From: Lithodes maja
Taxonomy: Eukaryota; Arthropoda; Malacostraca; Decapoda; Lithodidae
Direction: 5' to 3'
Length of the DNA stretch: 64,000 nucleotides
NCBI GenBank assembly: GCA_037953745.1
Contig: JBAKBP010000684.1
Location: 64,501-128,500, forward strand
Position 1 is the first letter of the stretch, and every line of letters begins with the position of its first letter. The translations under genes were made by a program, and so were the position numbers. Shown one piece after another: positions 61,591 through 64,000 of the stretch. Under the pieces are notes generated by a model. It did no database searches and was not told the DNA's origin. It saw nothing but the letters and a program-made list of their open reading frames with translations.

Positions 61591-62323
61591 CCTTAGATAT
61601 CCCAGCTAGACTTTGCTCGACCAGCAGATACAGTATAGTATTGAAGCTTCTCCTTATGTATATTATTGTTTAAGCACTATTGATTTCATGTGTGGCACGC
61701 TTAGCTACTTCAGAGATTAGTGGCCCACGAGCACAATCTTAGTAGGCTATTGCCAGTGCATTGTCGGAGTACTTCTTCTTAATGTTTGCCATATCCTATT
61801 GCTTATTCTTATAATTCTTCTTATGTCAATTTAAAGCCTTTAATTACCAGTGAGTTATTCATTAAATTGCTGTTCAAAATCCGATACTTACTTCTTATGA
61901 GTATTCGAGAAGCACCTAACTTATCAGAAGATTCCTTGCTTGATGCTCGAGGACTATTGTTTAACGTAACGTAATAGTGCCGATCCGAAGTAGAGGGTGG
62001 AGGACTTCTTAAGTTCTTAGTTCAAGGGTGGATTACTTCGGCTTCGGCCAACACTATTCTTTAGTGTTGTAGTACTTTCTTCTTTGTTTGATTGTTGACC
62101 AGACTAGATAACTCCCGTCTTGTTATTAGTCTGTTGTGTGAAACGCTAGTACCGAGTTCTTGTATACCCCGTTATAGCAGATAGAACTCTGGAGGGTAGT
62201 GGCGTTTTTTGTTCGGCTGGCAGTACTCTGGGGTTGGGATCGTGTGTTTTCCGTTGTGGCAACGAGCCATAGTCGAGTCCTGTGTAAGAGCCCTAGTGTA
62301 CCTGAGTGCCCGGTCGTAACAAA

Positions 62324-62335
62324 TGGCGACCTTGC
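62324..62335 (+). promoter_or_regulatory. Primer-binding site, copy D
   Basis: TGGCGACCTTGC after GTAACA-AA. Confidence 0.65.
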
Positions 62336-62534
62336 TTAGGATTTTGTGAACAGTATAATTTTTTGCAGAGTTGTACAACATTCGTTTGTTCGTACTTTAG
62401 CGTACATATTGAAGAATATTTTTTTTTGTAAGGCAATTAGGAGAGCATTTAAGAGACTCCAGTTAATTTAGTAATTAGTGCTTACATAAGGGAGTTTAAC
62501 ACTTTTGTCTCGAGAATTTTTTGTGAACTTCAGT

Positions 62535-64000
62535 ATGTCGGGCCCTAGTATTGACGAGGAGCGAGAGATGCTATTTGAGGAGGTGCCGTTAGTAACTAGT
62601 GAGGAGGATGCTAGACTTTTTGTGAGTAAGCAGTACCACGTGACGGAGGAGAGGCTGACTGGGGTGAATGTTTATGGCTTGCACCTGATAGCCAAGGTTT
62701 TGGGCAAATCCAATGTAGTAGGGATGTCCAAGGGGGAGCTGATTTCCTGGGTGTTGCGTGGGCGACATGGGGTTTCGGAGGAGAGGGCGTTTGGGGGGGT
62801 TCCTCCCCAGATCCCCTCTCACTCGACTCCCACAGTGCCGTCCACTCAGTTGCCGGAGGTTAGCACTCTCCCACAGAGGGATGAGCATTGGAAGATTGGA
62901 GTGCCCTCGGGCGGTGCGTATGGTGGTTCCCCAGTTCTTGCCCCCCCTCCTTCAGTAGTGGCAGCTCCCTCTTCCGGCCTGTCTCCTGAGATGATATTTA
63001 AACTCGAGCTTGCTAAGATGGAGAATGAGGCTAGGAAGCAGGAGATGGAGAATGAGTCTAGGAGGCATGAGATGGAGAATGAGGCTAGGAAGCAGGAGAT
63101 GGAGAATGAGTCTAGGAGGCATGAGAAGGAGATTGAGGCTGAGACTAGGAAGCAGGAGAAGGAGATTGAGGCTGAGATTAGGAGGCACGAGGCTGAGCTT
63201 AGGTACGACTCAGAGAAATATTGTGCTCAAATAGATTTAGATAAGACTCGTGCAGAGTCGACAGGGATTCGGATGGGCCGTGAGGGCCAAGTAAGAGAAC
63301 AGTCCTTGTCTCACTTAGTCAATTGGTGCCGGCATTTAGTGAAACTGAAGTCACAGAATTTTTTAATCGTTTTGAGAAGAAGTGTAGGGAGCATAATTGG
63401 CCTGAAGAGAAGTGGGCAGCTCTGGTCTCCTCAAGACTTACGGGTAAGGGTCTGAAGGCTTATGATGCACTGCCTTTAGAGTCTTGCATTGACTACCCAG
63501 AATTGAAGAGAGCTGTCCTACGGGCATACGAGTTGCAACCAGAAACATATCGATTGAAGTTTCGGGGTGTTACAAAGACTAGGGAGGCGACCTTTCTTGA
63601 ACATGCCCGGGACTTAAAAGATGCACTTGCTAACTGGACACGTTCTGAGAAAGCTGAGACGGCCGAACAGTTGACTGAGCTGTTTCTGCTCGAGCAGTTT
63701 TATAAGTGTACTGGTGCAGATATGACTTTAACTATTAAAGAAAAGAACCCTAAAACTCTACAGGAGGCAGCTGAGATGGCTGACCTCCGGCTATCATTAA
63801 TTCGTGGGTGCGGGTCTGCCCAGCGTAGTGAGGCAGGTAACAAGGGGCATGACACCCCACCCCCCCGAGTTAGTGATATACATTATGCAAACAAGTACAA
63901 GAGCTATGATACCAAGACTGACCACAAGACTAACACCGTCCCATTTAAGAAGGGGCCGGGCCCTTCCCAGTACCAAGGGAAGCCCAGAGGGGAGTTGGAG
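62535..64000 (+). pseudogene. gag: Gag of copy D, one-base deletion, open to window end
   Basis: Starts MSGPSIDEER at 62535. Near 63320 one A is missing (CAATTGGTG where the others have CAAATTGGTG-type text); the first frame ends at 63455 and the true text continues one frame over, open to 64000 through LSSRLTGKGLKAYDA, the SCAN-like LLEQFYKCTGADMTL and LRLSLIRGCGSAQRS. In D the gag runs on past the point where E has a TAA, so gag and pol may be one frame in this subfamily. A tandem 9-residue coiled-coil repeat lies at 63019-63195. The deletion may be real or a sequencing error. Confidence 0.75.
63019..63195 (+). repeat. In-gag tandem repeat (27-bp unit)
   Basis: Alternating units MENEARKQE and MENESRRHE, then KEIEAETRKQE and KEIEAEIRRHE: six units of 27-33 bp, a longer charged coiled coil than in copies C and E. 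Confidence 0.85.

Larger units (their letters stand above)
60472..62321 (+). repeat. 5' LTR of copy D (1850 bp)
   Basis: TGTGACGCATG to CGGTCGTAACA. 61300-61640 is almost identical to LTR B reversed (2830-3150). Confidence 0.85.
60472..64000 (+). mobile_element. Gypsy copy D (5' part)
   Basis: LTR, primer site, gag and the first codons of pol. Related to copies A-C rather than E. Inserted after CTCGTTA of the E LTR. The 3' end is outside the window. Confidence 0.85.

Overview
The window is eukaryotic DNA made almost entirely of transposable elements. I see no operons, no rRNA and no complete host gene. The mix is typical of an arthropod and I lean to a decapod crustacean: Ty3/Gypsy elements with integrase ahead of RT, RTE-like, CR1/Jockey-like and endonuclease-fold (RLE-type) LINEs, tRNA-derived SINEs, TTAA-inserting and hAT-like DNA elements, and microsatellite tails. 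The organism is inference; no taxon marker is present.

Layout. 1-3955 (minus): 5' end of one Gypsy element (A) whose 1.9 kb LTR is inserted in the LTR of a relative (B), itself inserted in an RTE fragment. 4.0-6.9 kb: AT-rich DNA, a SINE and two exon-like ORFs. 7.0-11.4 kb: a complex satellite with units of about 730-1310 bp, one holding an unknown ORF. 11.49-19.07 kb: two LINEs lying inside a single satellite unit, an RLE-type LINE with a 2A motif and a CR1/Jockey-like LINE carrying a SINE. 19.1-20.7 kb: more satellite. 20.85-22.75 kb: an unknown coiled-coil pseudogene and a 1.4 kb hAT-like element. 22.9-24.8 kb: repeat R3 and LINE fragments, then a 200-N gap. 25.0-33.3 kb (minus): Gypsy copy C, broken by two TTAA elements, one RTE fragment and several stops. 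33.3-36.6 kb: duplicated R3/R4 repeats with another TTAA element. 36.8-41.7 kb: two copies of a Jockey-like LINE, one hit by a TTAA element. 42.4-45.6 kb (minus): a near full-length RTE-like LINE. 46-51.3 kb: a decayed protease/integrase fragment with a SINE-like insertion, TTAA MITEs, a perfect fold-back of a tRNA-like SINE, a LINE fragment, and a host-like GNAT exon split by a MITE. 51.38-60.47 kb: Gypsy copy E with open gag and pol frames. 60.47-64.0 kb: Gypsy copy D, inserted in the 3' LTR of E and running off the window.

The main points are: (1) a Gypsy lineage whose pol order is PR-INT-RT-RH (Gmr1-like) with a SCAN-like gag; (2) six insertions with exact TTAA target duplications, four of them checkable against an empty paralogue or a reading frame; (3) a GDIETNPGP 2A motif upstream of an RLE-type RT; (4) an RTE-like LINE whose last codons run into its microsatellite tail; (5) a repeat, R3, that shares the 3' terminus of the CR1-like LINE. 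Functions come from motifs read by eye; no database search was possible.
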